From contig NC_045140.1 in the NCBI RefSeq assembly GCF_008831285.2, forward strand, positions 21,016,370 to 21,080,369: 64,000 nucleotides of DNA, written 5' to 3'. How positions within the stretch are numbered: the first letter of the stretch is position 1; every line of letters starts with the position of its first letter. The position numbers and the translations under genes are program-made. Source of the DNA: Nymphaea colorata. Taxonomy: Eukaryota; Streptophyta; Magnoliopsida; Nymphaeales; Nymphaeaceae. Shown piece by piece: positions 52,846-63,603 of the stretch. Under the pieces are notes generated by a model. It made no database searches, was not told the origin of the DNA, and was given only the letters and a program-made list of their open reading frames with translations.

Positions 52846-53630
52846 GAGTATTTACACCATAATTGCAGGTTTTTCTTTTACTCTATGTTAATTGTTTTCA
52901 CCTCCATTTCATGCAAACTTCATGTTCCTCATGTCAGTTGCTCTATTGGATTTGTATTCTTCATGTTTTTGTGCATAATGTTTATAATGCCGTTTGATTA
53001 TTACTGAAGATTATAGTGATGATTATAGCTGATGTTTGGTCAGTAATGCATCAGTTGATGCACCTCCTACATCATTGAAACACCGGTTATCAATGATCCA
53101 CTTCCTATATCATTGAAACACTAGCAGAATTTCTAGTGACATGCTTTATGATGGAGCAACTCCATCACATGCAACATTTAGTGATGCATTGTCTGCATAA
53201 AGAAAAGTTTGTTATTATGCCATGACAGTTTTAGATTCTATAATTTCTTTTAATTCTCGATGGTTTAGATGTTTTCCTTGTTATTGAAGTATTTATCTAA
53301 TCATGTGAATTCAATAGGTATATGTAATGCTTAGTTTGCTTTTTTTTTTTCCCTTGTTTCAGACTGTGAACCAAGCTAAACTATAGGTATAAATTATAGA
53401 GGATAATAACTAATAAGTTATATCACATGTTTATGTAAATTTCTATTAAAAGAGAGAAATGTCCTCTAAGTCACAACATAAAACAAGGTAAATGCTCACT
53501 AGGGTGATAAACATGAGAGAATGATGCTGGAAATACTCAAATTTTATTGTATGAATAATTCAAATTACAAAGAAGGAGAATAGTTTTCAAGAGGGGACCA
53601 ATCCCCTACATATATATATAAGAGTCAGAA
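52846..53630. other. Intergenic, no supported gene
   Basis: AT-rich DNA. It contains an imperfect local duplication near 53060-53120, built on CATCATTGAAACACYRG-like segments. No coding content is recognised. Confidence 0.5.
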
Positions 53631-54070
53631 GAGGGCGTTGGATAGATTAGAATTTTGATTCTGGAATCAGAATTCTAGAATCAAATTTCCACCTCAATCT
53701 GTAATTGGAATGAAAATTTCAGTTCTATTTTTTCTTTGAATTGATAGTATGGAATTTTGATTCTAGAATTCAGATTGATGAAAAATAAATTAAAATTCTA
53801 GAATGCATGAATTAAGGCCTTTTTGCCTTCTGCTTGAAAGCGAGATGAAAAAAATTCTAGAATTCTGGAATCATAATTCCACTCCTTAGGATGGGATCGT
53901 AATTCTAGAATTTTGATTCTGGAATGAGTCTATAATTCTAGAATTTTGATGCTGGAATGAGTCTATAATTCGAGAATCAAAATTCTTTGTTTGATTATAC
54001 AATTCTCATTAAAAAAAATTGAGAATAATGATTCTAGAATTCCATTATTTCCAAGTGAATCAAACACCCA
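53631..54070. repeat. Inverted-repeat (MITE-like) element, copy 2, with internal ATTCTAGAATT motifs
   Basis: The left end GGGCGTTGGATAGA and the reverse complement of the right end, GGGTGTTTGATTCA, match at 10 of 14 positions. The palindrome ATTCTAGAAT recurs throughout, and a 33-bp unit is tandemly duplicated at 53900-53932 and 53933-53965. The right 115 bp is related to copy 1 at 48117-48286. There is no coding capacity. A superfamily cannot be assigned without a clear target-site duplication. Confidence 0.5.
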
Positions 54071-54089
54071 TTAAGTGCTAGCTGTTGGA

Positions 54090-54370
54090 GGTTATTCAAG
54101 AGCTAATTGATTTAGTGAAAACAGAAAAAGAAGTGAGAATAAATACAAAAATAGAAGTAGAAACTACAAAAATATTTACACTAAAACCTACATAATAAGT
54201 GTACTTAATGTGTGTGTGTGTGTGTATATATATACACACACCCAACAGGTTATTCAAGAGCTAATTGATTTAGTGAAAACAGAAAAAGAAGTGAGAATAA
54301 ATACAAAAATAGAAGTAGAAACTACAAAAATATTTACACTAAAACCTACATAATAAGTGTACTTAATGTG
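54090..54370. repeat. Perfect 123-bp direct repeat with a 35-bp hairpin spacer
   Basis: 54090-54212 and 54248-54370 are identical along their full length by eye. The spacer (54213-54247) is a TG run, a TATATA core and a CA run, which can fold into a hairpin, followed by CCAACA. Identity suggests a recent duplication, probably arising at the microsatellite. Confidence 0.9.
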
Positions 54371-54430
54371 AAACTAAATGATCCAAATTCGATATTTTTT
54401 GACATGAGTTAAAATCCTATTAGAGTCATA

Positions 54431-54895
54431 ACAGACCTTTGGTCGACATCTAAACCGACTCAAAGTAGACCTCTGATCTTGACCCTATATCCAAAATCCA
54501 AATTCAACTCCTAAAGCCGATCATATTAGACTTTTGATTCAAACCAAAGATCTAAAATTCAAATCCAACATCTGAATTAGATTAGATTTGACCATTGGCC
54601 TAGACTCGAGATCTAAAATTCAAATGCAACTTATAAATAGTATCAGATTAGACCTTGATCCAGATTGCAGGTTTGTTGTCCAAATTCAACATATTAATGA
54701 GATCAGGTTAGACATTTGATCAGATGATGAGTTTAAAATTCAAATTCAACATCAAAAGGGGATTAGATTAGACATCTGACTCAAATCATAAGCCCTAAAG
54801 CGAATTCTGACACCTAAATTGGATCAAATTTGACCTCTAACCCAAATTTGATATTTTAAATCCGAGTTCAACATCGGGACAAACTTAAGATCAAC
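54431..54895. repeat. Degenerate 61-bp tandem array, seven to eight units
   Basis: Units start with TAGACNTYTGATC-like sequence near 54466 and recur about every 61 bp. Each contains a TCTAAAATTCAAATTCAACA-like core. Units diverge considerably, so the array is old. No open frame crosses it. Confidence 0.75.
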
Positions 54896-55290
54896 ATCTA
54901 AACCAGATCAATGTCAAAGACTGAGATTACTTTCATATAGTTATTTGTGCATTGTGATAACACTTTTTCGAGGATTAACCCATATTTTGTTGGTCTTTAT
55001 GAAGAGATCAGTTTGATTTTAAGTAGAACATATTTATATAGTAAATTTAAATGCCTATTTTTATAAATTAAACAAATGCAGGTGCAAATGGGTACATCAT
55101 AAACTGCAAAGTTGTGCAACTACTTCATGCACCATCATGTAGCAACGCCATCCATCATGAGGGCATAAAGAAAGACCAAGTTTCTATTTATATTACCTCA
55201 TTGTTTGTTTGGAAGTAAAACAGAAAGAATTGTTGCTAAATCATCATGAAGCATACACAAAACAGCAAGCAATATATATGAACAGTTTCA

Positions 55291-57514
55291 CTAATAGAGG
55301 TGAGGTGGGAGGCGAGGAGTCAGTTGAACTTTGAGCGGAGCTGCTTTGGGCATGGTCAGCCCAAACCCTTCGGTCATATCAACTGGTTCGTCCATGGGCG
55401 TCGACCACTCAAAGCTCTGTAGCAAGCGTGCCAAAGTTAAGTGAAGAACTTGCAAAGCCATCGTCCAGCCGGGGCACATCCTTCGCCCCGTTCCAAAAGG
55501 CATGAAGGCAAAGTTCTGACCACCGAAAGCAATCTCTTTGTGGCTCATCAAGAACCTCTCTGGCCTGAACTCTTCTGGGCTCGCCCACAATGTCGGATCT
55601 CGATGTATCTTCCAGGTGTTAACAAACAGGATGGTGCCGGCCGGTATATGGTACCCACCAAGCTGGATGGGTTCAATGGACTGGTGCGGGACCAAGAGCG
55701 GCCCCGCTGGGTACAGGCGCATTGTCTCTTTTATGATGGCTTGCAAGTATGGCAAGTTCTTTATGTCTGATTCCTCCACTCGTCTCTCCCTCCCTACCTT
55801 GCAATCCAACTCTTCTTTTGCTTTTTCCAGCACATGGCGATTGTTAAGCAGAGCGGAGAGAGCCCACTCTAAGGTGTCCGACATCGTATCAGTGCCTGCC
55901 GCTACCAAACTCTGTGATAATTGAGGACAATCCACATCACTTGCATAATTTAGCATCGTTTTGAAAAATAATATCTCAATTACCAAATAAGTTTTCTTTT
56001 TAAAAATAAAAAATATTTAGACGGATGTCATCTAGTAAGAGCCCTTATCAAGAAAAGGGTTTGAATATAAAATAAAAAAAATCTAGAAAATAGAACATTT
56101 TGAACCTTATCAAAAGGAGATATAAACTCAAAAACCAGATCGGAGCTTGAAACCCTATTGTGGTCTACTCTATTTTACATGCAAAACACAGTTGATTTTA
56201 AGCTAATTAATAAGAATCAGTGAGTAACTTCAATAGTTAAACTGCCGGAGCTCCTTACTCATCGCTTGATTACTTTGCCTTTTGAAAAGGTGGTCATGTT
56301 TTATCACAAGAGGAGAACCTACTATACCCGTACCTACCGAGGCCGCTGAAATTTAAAGCAGCATCTTGTTTAATTGGTTGGACAGAGAAGCCCCATTCTG
56401 CTTGTTGGGAGTCCATTTCCATCCTCTAATTTTAGATTATGAGAATTTCTCATCTTCCAAACCAAGGTTTTGTTCCTTGTGGATGAATTTCATACCTTGG
56501 AGCAGATGAAAGAATTGACTCTTTTGTCCAACAATGAATTGACAGCATAGTGTTTATTGTGTTGGCAGATGAATGGAGAAAGATTATAGACAATAACATG
56601 CTGGAGGCATGTGACAGGCCATGTGCCTATTTATAACTGGTAGTACTACGTGCCTTTTTCCTGTCACAGAAATGTAGGCCGATTACCTAACAATGTGAAA
56701 AAAAAAAAGGGCACAATGTTCCAAGTGTAAGAGAAGTTCCATGTTGGGTGTTTAAGCAGGTGCAAATTTTTGATAAAATATTTTGGGAAGGTAAAAATTG
56801 AGCTCAATACAACTTGTTTTTTATCCTTGAAATTAAGCTGCCAAAAGTAAAACGCCCAAACAATACAACTTGTTTTTTATCCTTGAAAGATACGTAATGT
56901 TGTAGAAATGCTGAAAATGACCTTTAAATCTTGTTGGTAATTTGTTTTTCTGTCCCTTTTAACATTAAAAATTTTAAAACTATGATTTAGGACGGGATCT
57001 TCCTACCCTACTCACAAAACTATGGAGCACTTTAAATGCGTGGTATTTAAATGTGTGGCATATCAAAAGCAAGGGGGTGTTTGAATGCATGGTATTTAAA
57101 TAATGTCAAACATTTAATACCAGGTATATCTTTGGAAGGTGGAACTAAAATTCCATTTTTCATAACCCAAGCGTGCAAGCGTGTGCGAATACATGGTATA
57201 TCTTTTTTATACTCTTCGTTTCCACTTTAGGGTAGACTAAGGCTAGAAGAAGATTGTTTGTTTTGGCCAAAAACGCAAACGAGAATTCAGATAATTGATA
57301 AGGCAAAAAAAAAAAAAGCATTACAGTACAAATGCTTCTTCAGAGCAACGGTCACCCATTTGGTTGTTTTAGAAAGAGCCACAGAGAGGTGCCATCAATA
57401 TCCAGGCCTGCCCAGTTTGGCTGAAGAAGCGCAATTGCCAAATCCTTCCGAATACCCATGGTAATAGGAATGAATGGATAAGTTAAAATTTTGTTTGGCA
57501 ACATTGATCTCTTT

Positions 57515-57584
<70 letters not shown>

Positions 57585-58633
57585 CTTAACTTATTATTGT
57601 AAAACCTTATAAGTGAGATTTTAAAATAAGTAAATAATGAGATACAACTTACCAGGCACTTTAGGGTAACCAAATACAATGAGAAGAAAGTCCATAAGAA
57701 AGAGCCACCTACCATAGCGGTGGCTTCAATTATGGTGTCAGTTTGGTACTGTGCTGACAAGTGGCTGTCTTCTACCTCTTGAATGAGCACGTCAATGAAA
57801 TCTCTCTCCAAGTCCCTTCTGCAGGGCTTTCTCTGTCGCCGGTGCTCTGCAAGCCAAGCCGATGCAAATCCGTCCATCTTCTTTTTAACCCTCTTCATGG
57901 CTTTGAGGTGGCCACCAACATCTAGCCACTTCAGACATGGTATCACGTCACTGACCGTCAACACTCCCAACATATGGAAAAACTCACTTATCACGTTTCT
58001 AAACTCTTCTGCCTCACTATCATTTTCTTCACCGTCCAAATTAAAGTACCGTTTTCCGGCGACCATCCTAAGCATGATGTTCATGCTCAAGTTGCTGAAA
58101 CGCCGATTCATGTCCACCGGGTAATCGCCGGCGCAGCTGCGGTATAAGGCCTCCACCAAGGAGCCCACCTCCTCGACTCGGATGTGCTTGAGCAGCTCGA
58201 GTCGCTTGTTTGATAGCAGCTCGATGGTGGCCATCTTGCGGACTTCGCGCCAGTAAGGTCCGTACGGGGCGAGCGGGAACATAGCGCAGCCATAGCCGAG
58301 GCATTTGGAGCTCTCGAATGGGGGACGACTGGCAAAGGCTTGGTCGTTTGTAGTGAAGCACTCCTTGGCTAGATCCATGCTGCTCACTACCAAAACCCGC
58401 ATTTGACCTAGCCGAAGGGTGAACAAAGGCCCTTGCTTCTCTGAGAGAGCAGCCAAGGTTCTATGGAGAGGTGTGGTTCCACTCAGAAGGCCAAGGTGGC
58501 CAACTACAGGCCAAGCACCACCAGGCTCGGTTGGTCGGCGTTTTGTTTCTCCCCTCCTCTTTGGCCACATATGGTAGACGAAGACAACGGCAAGGAGGGC
58601 TGCCAAACTCTCTACAAGCTTCATGGAATCCAT
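55291..58633 (-). CDS. Cytochrome P450, CYP82 family type, two exons
   Basis: Exon 1 is 58633-57713 and exon 2 is 55911-55291, joined in phase 0 across a 1801-bp GT-AG intron, giving 513 residues, the usual length. An N-terminal membrane anchor (about residues 5-23) is followed by a Pro/Gly hinge (PTEPGGAWPVVG). Other landmarks are APYGPYWREVRKMA in the C-helix region, I-helix AGTDT (312-316), K-helix ETMR (E369, R372), FRPERF, and the heme loop FMPFGTGRRMCPG with Cys453. The AMFPLAPYGPYWREVRK and LLSNKRLELLKHIR segments are typical of CYP82. Family members hydroxylate diverse specialised metabolites (coumarins, alkaloids, terpenoids, flavones) at the endoplasmic reticulum. The substrate cannot be predicted. 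The intron carries a long TA run. Decayed relatives follow at 59-64 kb, so this is the one intact member of a tandem cluster in view. Confidence 0.9.
57519..57583. repeat. (TA)n microsatellite in the P450 intron
   Basis: About 32 uninterrupted TA units, 130 bp downstream of the exon 1 donor. Reading through it gives a spurious Tyr-Ile tail in the exon 1 open frame. Confidence 0.95.
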
Positions 58634-58751
58634 CGTTGCGATGAGAGAATTTGCTGTCTTGGTGTGTGGTGCGATCGTGTATGTGTATGCATATGTTAAG
58701 AGATATGGTGTGTGTGGTGTCTGTTAACAACCAAGGAAGCATCCCTCACTT

Positions 58752-58968
58752 TTCGTCTTTTAGCAATAATTTTATCTTCTTTAATTCGTAGCAGGACACG
58801 TACTGATCATTTCAAAGTCAAATTCACAGTTCCCACTATAGGAAATTGAACGCAAACTCTCAAGTTAATGAAACGACTAACCACTTTGGCTTTAAAATTC
58901 ATAAATAACGAAGGCATCGTCTCATCTGATACGCCGGACATCTTTGATTAATGAAACAACATCCCAAT
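58752..58968. repeat. 5' flank of the intact P450, duplicated at 63604-63826
   Basis: CTTTTCGTCTTTTAGCAATA and the following 200 bp align with 63604-63826 at moderate to high identity with small gaps. A second matching block (about 59080-59150) corresponds to 63912-63985. The duplication includes the probable P450 promoter, showing that the locus was copied in tandem. Confidence 0.7.
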
Positions 58969-59252
58969 TAAAAAAAAAAAACTTTAGAAACTTTAACCGG
59001 GACCCAAATTATGAATGAGCCCCACAGCTTGCTTAGTTGTTTAGCTGCAAACAAGCAACAGCCGGGGAAACAAGTGTGCAGAATACAATATTACATTTCC
59101 ATTAAAGATGAAACACTCACAAATCTCTTGTAACATTCTCATTTTACTGCTTCATTGGTTGTTCGGGAGTAATCTAGAAGGAGAGGGTTGTTCTAAAAGC
59201 AACGAACCCTGCTAAATTATCATCCAGCAAGTAATATATATGAGCAGTTTCA

Positions 59253-59605
59253 CTAATACAGGTCAGGCGGGAGACGAGGCTTCAGACGAACTTTGAACTG
59301 GGCTGTCCTGTATACATAAGTTTATGTATTTACTTTTGGTTAACCATTTAAGAAACTAGATGTCGTGCTTCCATTCATACATACGTTTATGTGTTTACAT
59401 TTCTTCTATGGCCAATAACTTTCGGGCGTGATTTAAAAAATTCCTCTTAGCAAGAGCCTAGCGATTTTATTGCACTCATTCTAAAACAGATCGAGAAAAA
59501 ATGGAGGATCTACCATAGTGGTGGCCTTGATTATTACAACAGTTGTATGCTTTTCAAACAAGTGTCGGCGTCCTAGCTTTTTAATGAACCCGTCCATCAG
59601 AGGAA
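59253..59605 (-). pseudogene. CYP82-type P450 pseudogene fragments (copy B)
   Basis: 59253-59306 encodes FKVRLKPRLPPDLY plus TAG and matches the C-terminus of the intact gene (LKVQLTPRLPPHLY). The non-coding 20 bp beyond the stop are also conserved. 59514-59605 matches the 3' end of P450 exon 1 including the splice donor (ATG|GT), but the frame is broken. The rest of exon 2, including the heme loop, is deleted. The fragments keep the order and orientation of the intact copy. Confidence 0.75.
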
Positions 59606-59929
59606 TCGTTTTAATTCATATATATATGATTGCTTGGAATATTGAAAAAACATGTGATTCCTTAACAACCCCGTGGGGGAAAGGTCCCCAAACTTTTATT
59701 CCAACAAAAAAACAGCAAAAATTAGCAGTCATTCTACCCTAAGGATTAGAGCGAGCTAGGAAAAGAAAAACAAACCAAGAGTACACCAAAAGCTACAAAA
59801 CCAAAACTACAGTGATTGAGTTAAAAGAGACAAAATATCATGAGTAGGTTGTTGTTGCAAAATTTGTACTCAATGCAATAAGTTGTTATAATGGTTAAGC
59901 CAACTGTGGAAGGGCTGACATCCTTCAAT

Positions 59930-61560
59930 CATGGTCCAGAGTCTTCTAATCCAATGCTTGTTGTTAGAAATAGTAAAATGTTTAGTAATGTTTCCAAACC
60001 ACCACCCATCAAGAGCTGATGAATGATAGAGTCCTCAGGTTGATCATTGTTGACCTCCCACCAAGCTACACCTTGGTAAAGATGCAAACCATTCGAATTT
60101 TTAAGCAGAAAAGCGACCAGCTGTCTGTCGTTAGAAGCAACAGAGGCGACTTGCAGGCAAGCTTGGCCAGTCACAATATGCGAGCATTTGTCAAGAGCAA
60201 TCCCCGTATTCAACCAAACCTCTAGGTCTCTCCTGTCCTCACCAGAGTTCCTCAAGATAGCATAGAAGCCATCAACATAGACCCGCCAAACAACATAGGA
60301 GTCTTGTTGAGGAGACTAGGTATCTTTTTTATGGATTCTCGAATTGCACATACACCAAATTCTCCAAAGAATGATGTGAAAACAGATATTTTAGCACTTT
60401 AAGCCAACCTCTTTTGAAGCTACAAGAGAACAAACGTTTTAACACTGTAACAATAGTGTGTTGAGGGTTGTAACTTCTTTTGAATTTGGAAGTTATGAAT
60501 TCCCAAATTTTAGAGGAGTGCGGGCAAGAAAACAGAACATGGTAAGCAGACTCTTCATCCTTCAGACAAAGAGCACGTCTGTTAGCTAAAGAGATGTAAC
60601 TTTTCTTTTGTGGATCGAAGGTAGGGAGATGATCACTACACGCCAGCAAACCACTACGCTCTAGGTTGACTTTGGGGAGACCAGATCAAATTCCTTCAAG
60701 GCTCCTCATTATATTTCTGTCTCATCACCTCCCACACGTCAGACGTTTTGATGTTAGAGGCAGGAGCGTTCTGCCAAAGAAGGAGGTCATGTTGCGAATG
60801 TAAGTTAGGTCTCTCCATCCCCACTCGGAAAAAAAATTCCTTGAAGTTTTGTAGAATAGGCAAGTCAGAGTCAAAGACCTGCTTAATGGAAAACTTAATG
60901 GAGAACTCAAAGGCAAATCTTTCTGAAGAATTTAAGCGGGCAATGAGGGGAAAACCAAGCGTGATGTGACCGATACAAGCCTTGTTCCAATCAGCAAGAA
61001 GCTTCAGCTCAACACCCCCTTCCAACATCGGGCGGCAAAGAGTCTTCCAGCCAACCAAGTGCACACCTTTCCTAGCTTCTTGGCTGCCCCAAAGAAAATT
61101 AGCCATACTAGCTTTAAGTTTATTCAGAGGCAGATTTGAGAGTCAAATCCAAAGAGGGGTGGAAAGCTTAGGCGGCATGGTGAGGGGTCGTTCAGGCTGC
61201 CAACGGTGGGTAACAAGAGACCTGCCCCCAACCCTCCAAGCTCGTTTTTGAAGAATGCATTGAAGTTGTTGTTCATCCTCGACCCGAATGAGAAAGGTGC
61301 CACCAGTGAGTATGGTGAACTTAGGGTAAGCTTTACCTGCCCATAGCCTCTTTGACTTCCAAAAAAACAAAAGAGAAGTAGGTGCTCCCATTAAGGGAAA
61401 AACCTTGCAGCCGTGCCAAGGCTGCCCATTGGAATGGTCTGTTCATATCTTCATACGCTTCTTGGGGGATGAGGATTTTGAATCTGCCATCGTGAAGCTC
61501 CACCTCCAATGAGTGCTCTGGAAGGCTACAGCAGAAGGCCCACCATTAACGAAGGATGGA
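59930..61560 (-). mobile_element. Internally deleted plant L1-type LINE
   Basis: On the minus strand the 5' part (about 61500-61143) encodes a DUF4283 domain, including RFKILIPQEAYEDMNRPF, WAALARLQGF and WRVGGRSLVTHRWQPERP. It runs across a stop straight into the end of a reverse transcriptase (MANFLWGSQEARKGVHLVGW). Then come a zf-RVT domain (ESAYHVLFSCPHSSKIWEF, about 60580-60480) and an RNase H-like tail (VYVDGFY, LRNSGED, about 60290-59930) in other frames. The endonuclease and most of the reverse transcriptase, including the YxDD site, are missing. The element cannot move by itself. It lies between P450 exon 1 debris at 59.6 kb and a piece of P450 5' flank at about 61675. Confidence 0.75.
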
Positions 61561-61674
61561 TGCCCAGGATCGTTGCCCACACCCCTGTTTCAAACGACTG
61601 CGAGGGGAAGCCAAAACCCTAGCAGAGCCTCCCTCTCCACTAGCCAAAACACTACCGCAGATTCGAAACGTCAT

Positions 61675-61735
61675 GTGATTCGGTTCGTAGTCTTGAAGTT
61701 GATTAATGAATTATAAGTGGCAAGGCCACATTATT
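61675..61735. repeat. P450 distal 5'-flank fragment, matching 63832-63885
   Basis: CATGTGATT and the following bases, through TTGATTAATGAATTATAAGT, align with 63833-63885 over about 50 bp. It directly adjoins the 5' side of the LINE remnant and so marks the far end of P450 copy B. Confidence 0.55.
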
Positions 61736-61739
61736 GAAA

Positions 61740-63270
61740 AACTTCACACGCCCCACGTGAGTGTCTCACATTTTTTGTTGAGCTTTGGAAGGAAGACGCA
61801 AGACAAGCAGATGAGAGATAGAAGAGACGACATTATGTATATCTACACCTAACCTTACTGAGTTATTAGAAAGCAACACTCATATAATTTAAATAAAATT
61901 TGACGTAATAAGACATAGAACAGGTTGTCGAGTATAATATAATTAAAGAGGTCAATGTAAAATAAACAAAATGAAGATGGTTTATAATGAGAGCTTTGTA
62001 ATCAAGTTGCCTCATTAGTCATTAACCAAACTTAAATTAGTGACGTGCGTTTAATGGACAAAATCTTATGTCTTTAATAAGGTTTTCAAAAACTTTCCTC
62101 TAGAGAAATTATACTGCCATAAATGGGTGAAACCTTCCCGAGGGTAACTGGAGGAGAATTTACCAGAAAAAGCCTTGCCTCACCACATATGCTGGAAAAT
62201 TAATTATTTTTTCTTATTTTTCCTTTCTTATCGTACTCCTTTTGAAATCTCGGGCTAAAAATTATGTAAAACTTTTCACTTGGATTTTTTTAGTTCGAAC
62301 GTCATTTTCCAAATTGCTACGGATAACGAGTTTGTCAATAAACTGAATTTGTGAAACAGACTATCTTTGTCATCAACTTGTGAGAGATAGAGGATAAAAA
62401 ATGTCTTTCTTAATAACTATGCAATTCTGATAATGACGAGTTAATTGTGACTATATATATATATATATATATAAGAGAGAGAGAGAGAGAGCTTTTAAAA
62501 AAAGGAGGATGAAAGAAGAATGGGGAGACAGTGAGTTCCATACGTGACTCATCAAAATGACAAGCGAGAAGAAACAATGACGCCGTGTCTGCCATTATTT
62601 AAAATTAAGGATATTGAAAATTTTGTCCCTTGCTGAGTTAATTTTATATTATTTTTGAAAATTGAAAGTATGATCAACTGGAATTTGCCCCTTCGGAGCA
62701 CGACATTTAGTGAGAAAAACCATTATGAACCTTACCAGAGCATCGGTTCGAGATTTACCATTTTCAACCTTATGGGGACGATTTAAGCATAAACTGAAAA
62801 CATTGAGATCCCGATTTCGTCTAATGGACCTTCGTGTCCGACTTCATGTTGAAGATTTTTCCAAAATCTTCCAGTGTTGATATACGCAGTCATCTTAGTT
62901 TTCAACAGGAGTGATCCAAACAATCTTCTCGTTCTCAATTTAAGTGAGGGAAAATGTTGAACTCAAATAAAAATTTTATTTTAACATCAACTAAAATAAA
63001 CATCAGAATCTGTTGGTGAGAAAAATTAGAGCTGTTTTAAAGGCAAATAAATGGCGCCAACCTTTCCCTGTGAACCATTAAGAAAAACTTGATTCTCTTT
63101 CTATTATATAGGTTATATGTATACTTTATATTGTTGTCAAAACTTTTAATTAAATGTGACTTTGAAATTTTGGCTTCAAGTAATGCTTGATATATAGCTA
63201 TGAACTTAGCAACAGCCTAACAATTTTAGTGCACCATGAGAATAAAACCAAAAAAAGAAAGAGCAACATA
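61740..63270. other. Intergenic, no supported gene
   Basis: AT-rich DNA apart from a TA/GA microsatellite. No open frame of interest. It may be diverged P450 flank. Confidence 0.5.
62452..62491. repeat. TA/GA compound microsatellite
   Basis: A TA run of about 22 bases passes directly into a GA run of about 18 bases. Confidence 0.9.
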
Positions 63271-63275
63271 TATAC

Positions 63276-63370
63276 CATAAGGGTGACTTGGATTTGTTTT
63301 TATGTGTCGGTTTGGTACCTTTCAGACAAGCGACCGTCTTTTAACATCTTATAAAGATTTAATGAATCCA
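63276..63370 (-). pseudogene. CYP82-type P450 exon 1 fragment (copy C)
   Basis: TGTCGGTTTGGTACC and GACAAGCGACCGTCTT within this segment align with the 3' end of exon 1 of the intact P450 (57713-57800). The aligned part includes the position of the splice donor. Indels break the frame. It is followed at 63604 by the duplicated promoter block. Confidence 0.55.
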
Positions 63371-63603
63371 AAAGTATATGAGCAAACGAAAAACGGTACT
63401 GTCTTGCATCTTTGACATTATAACACTTAAAGCCTGTTATTGTGAGCATGACTTCTTTAAATTTTTTCACACACGAGATGGTTCACGTTGGGCTTGCCTA
63501 TAATGGTGCCTGTTAATGTCCGTAATTTTTTAATGTTAAGTGTTCTTTCTAAACACGACAAATGTTTATACAAATTCTTGGTCCAAACAACGACGAATAC
63601 CTA

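Noticed and set aside
54090..54370. Interpreting the 123-bp direct repeat as solo LTRs of a retrotransposon
   Set aside because: There is no TG...CA terminus, primer-binding site or internal coding region, and the spacer is only a 35-bp microsatellite.
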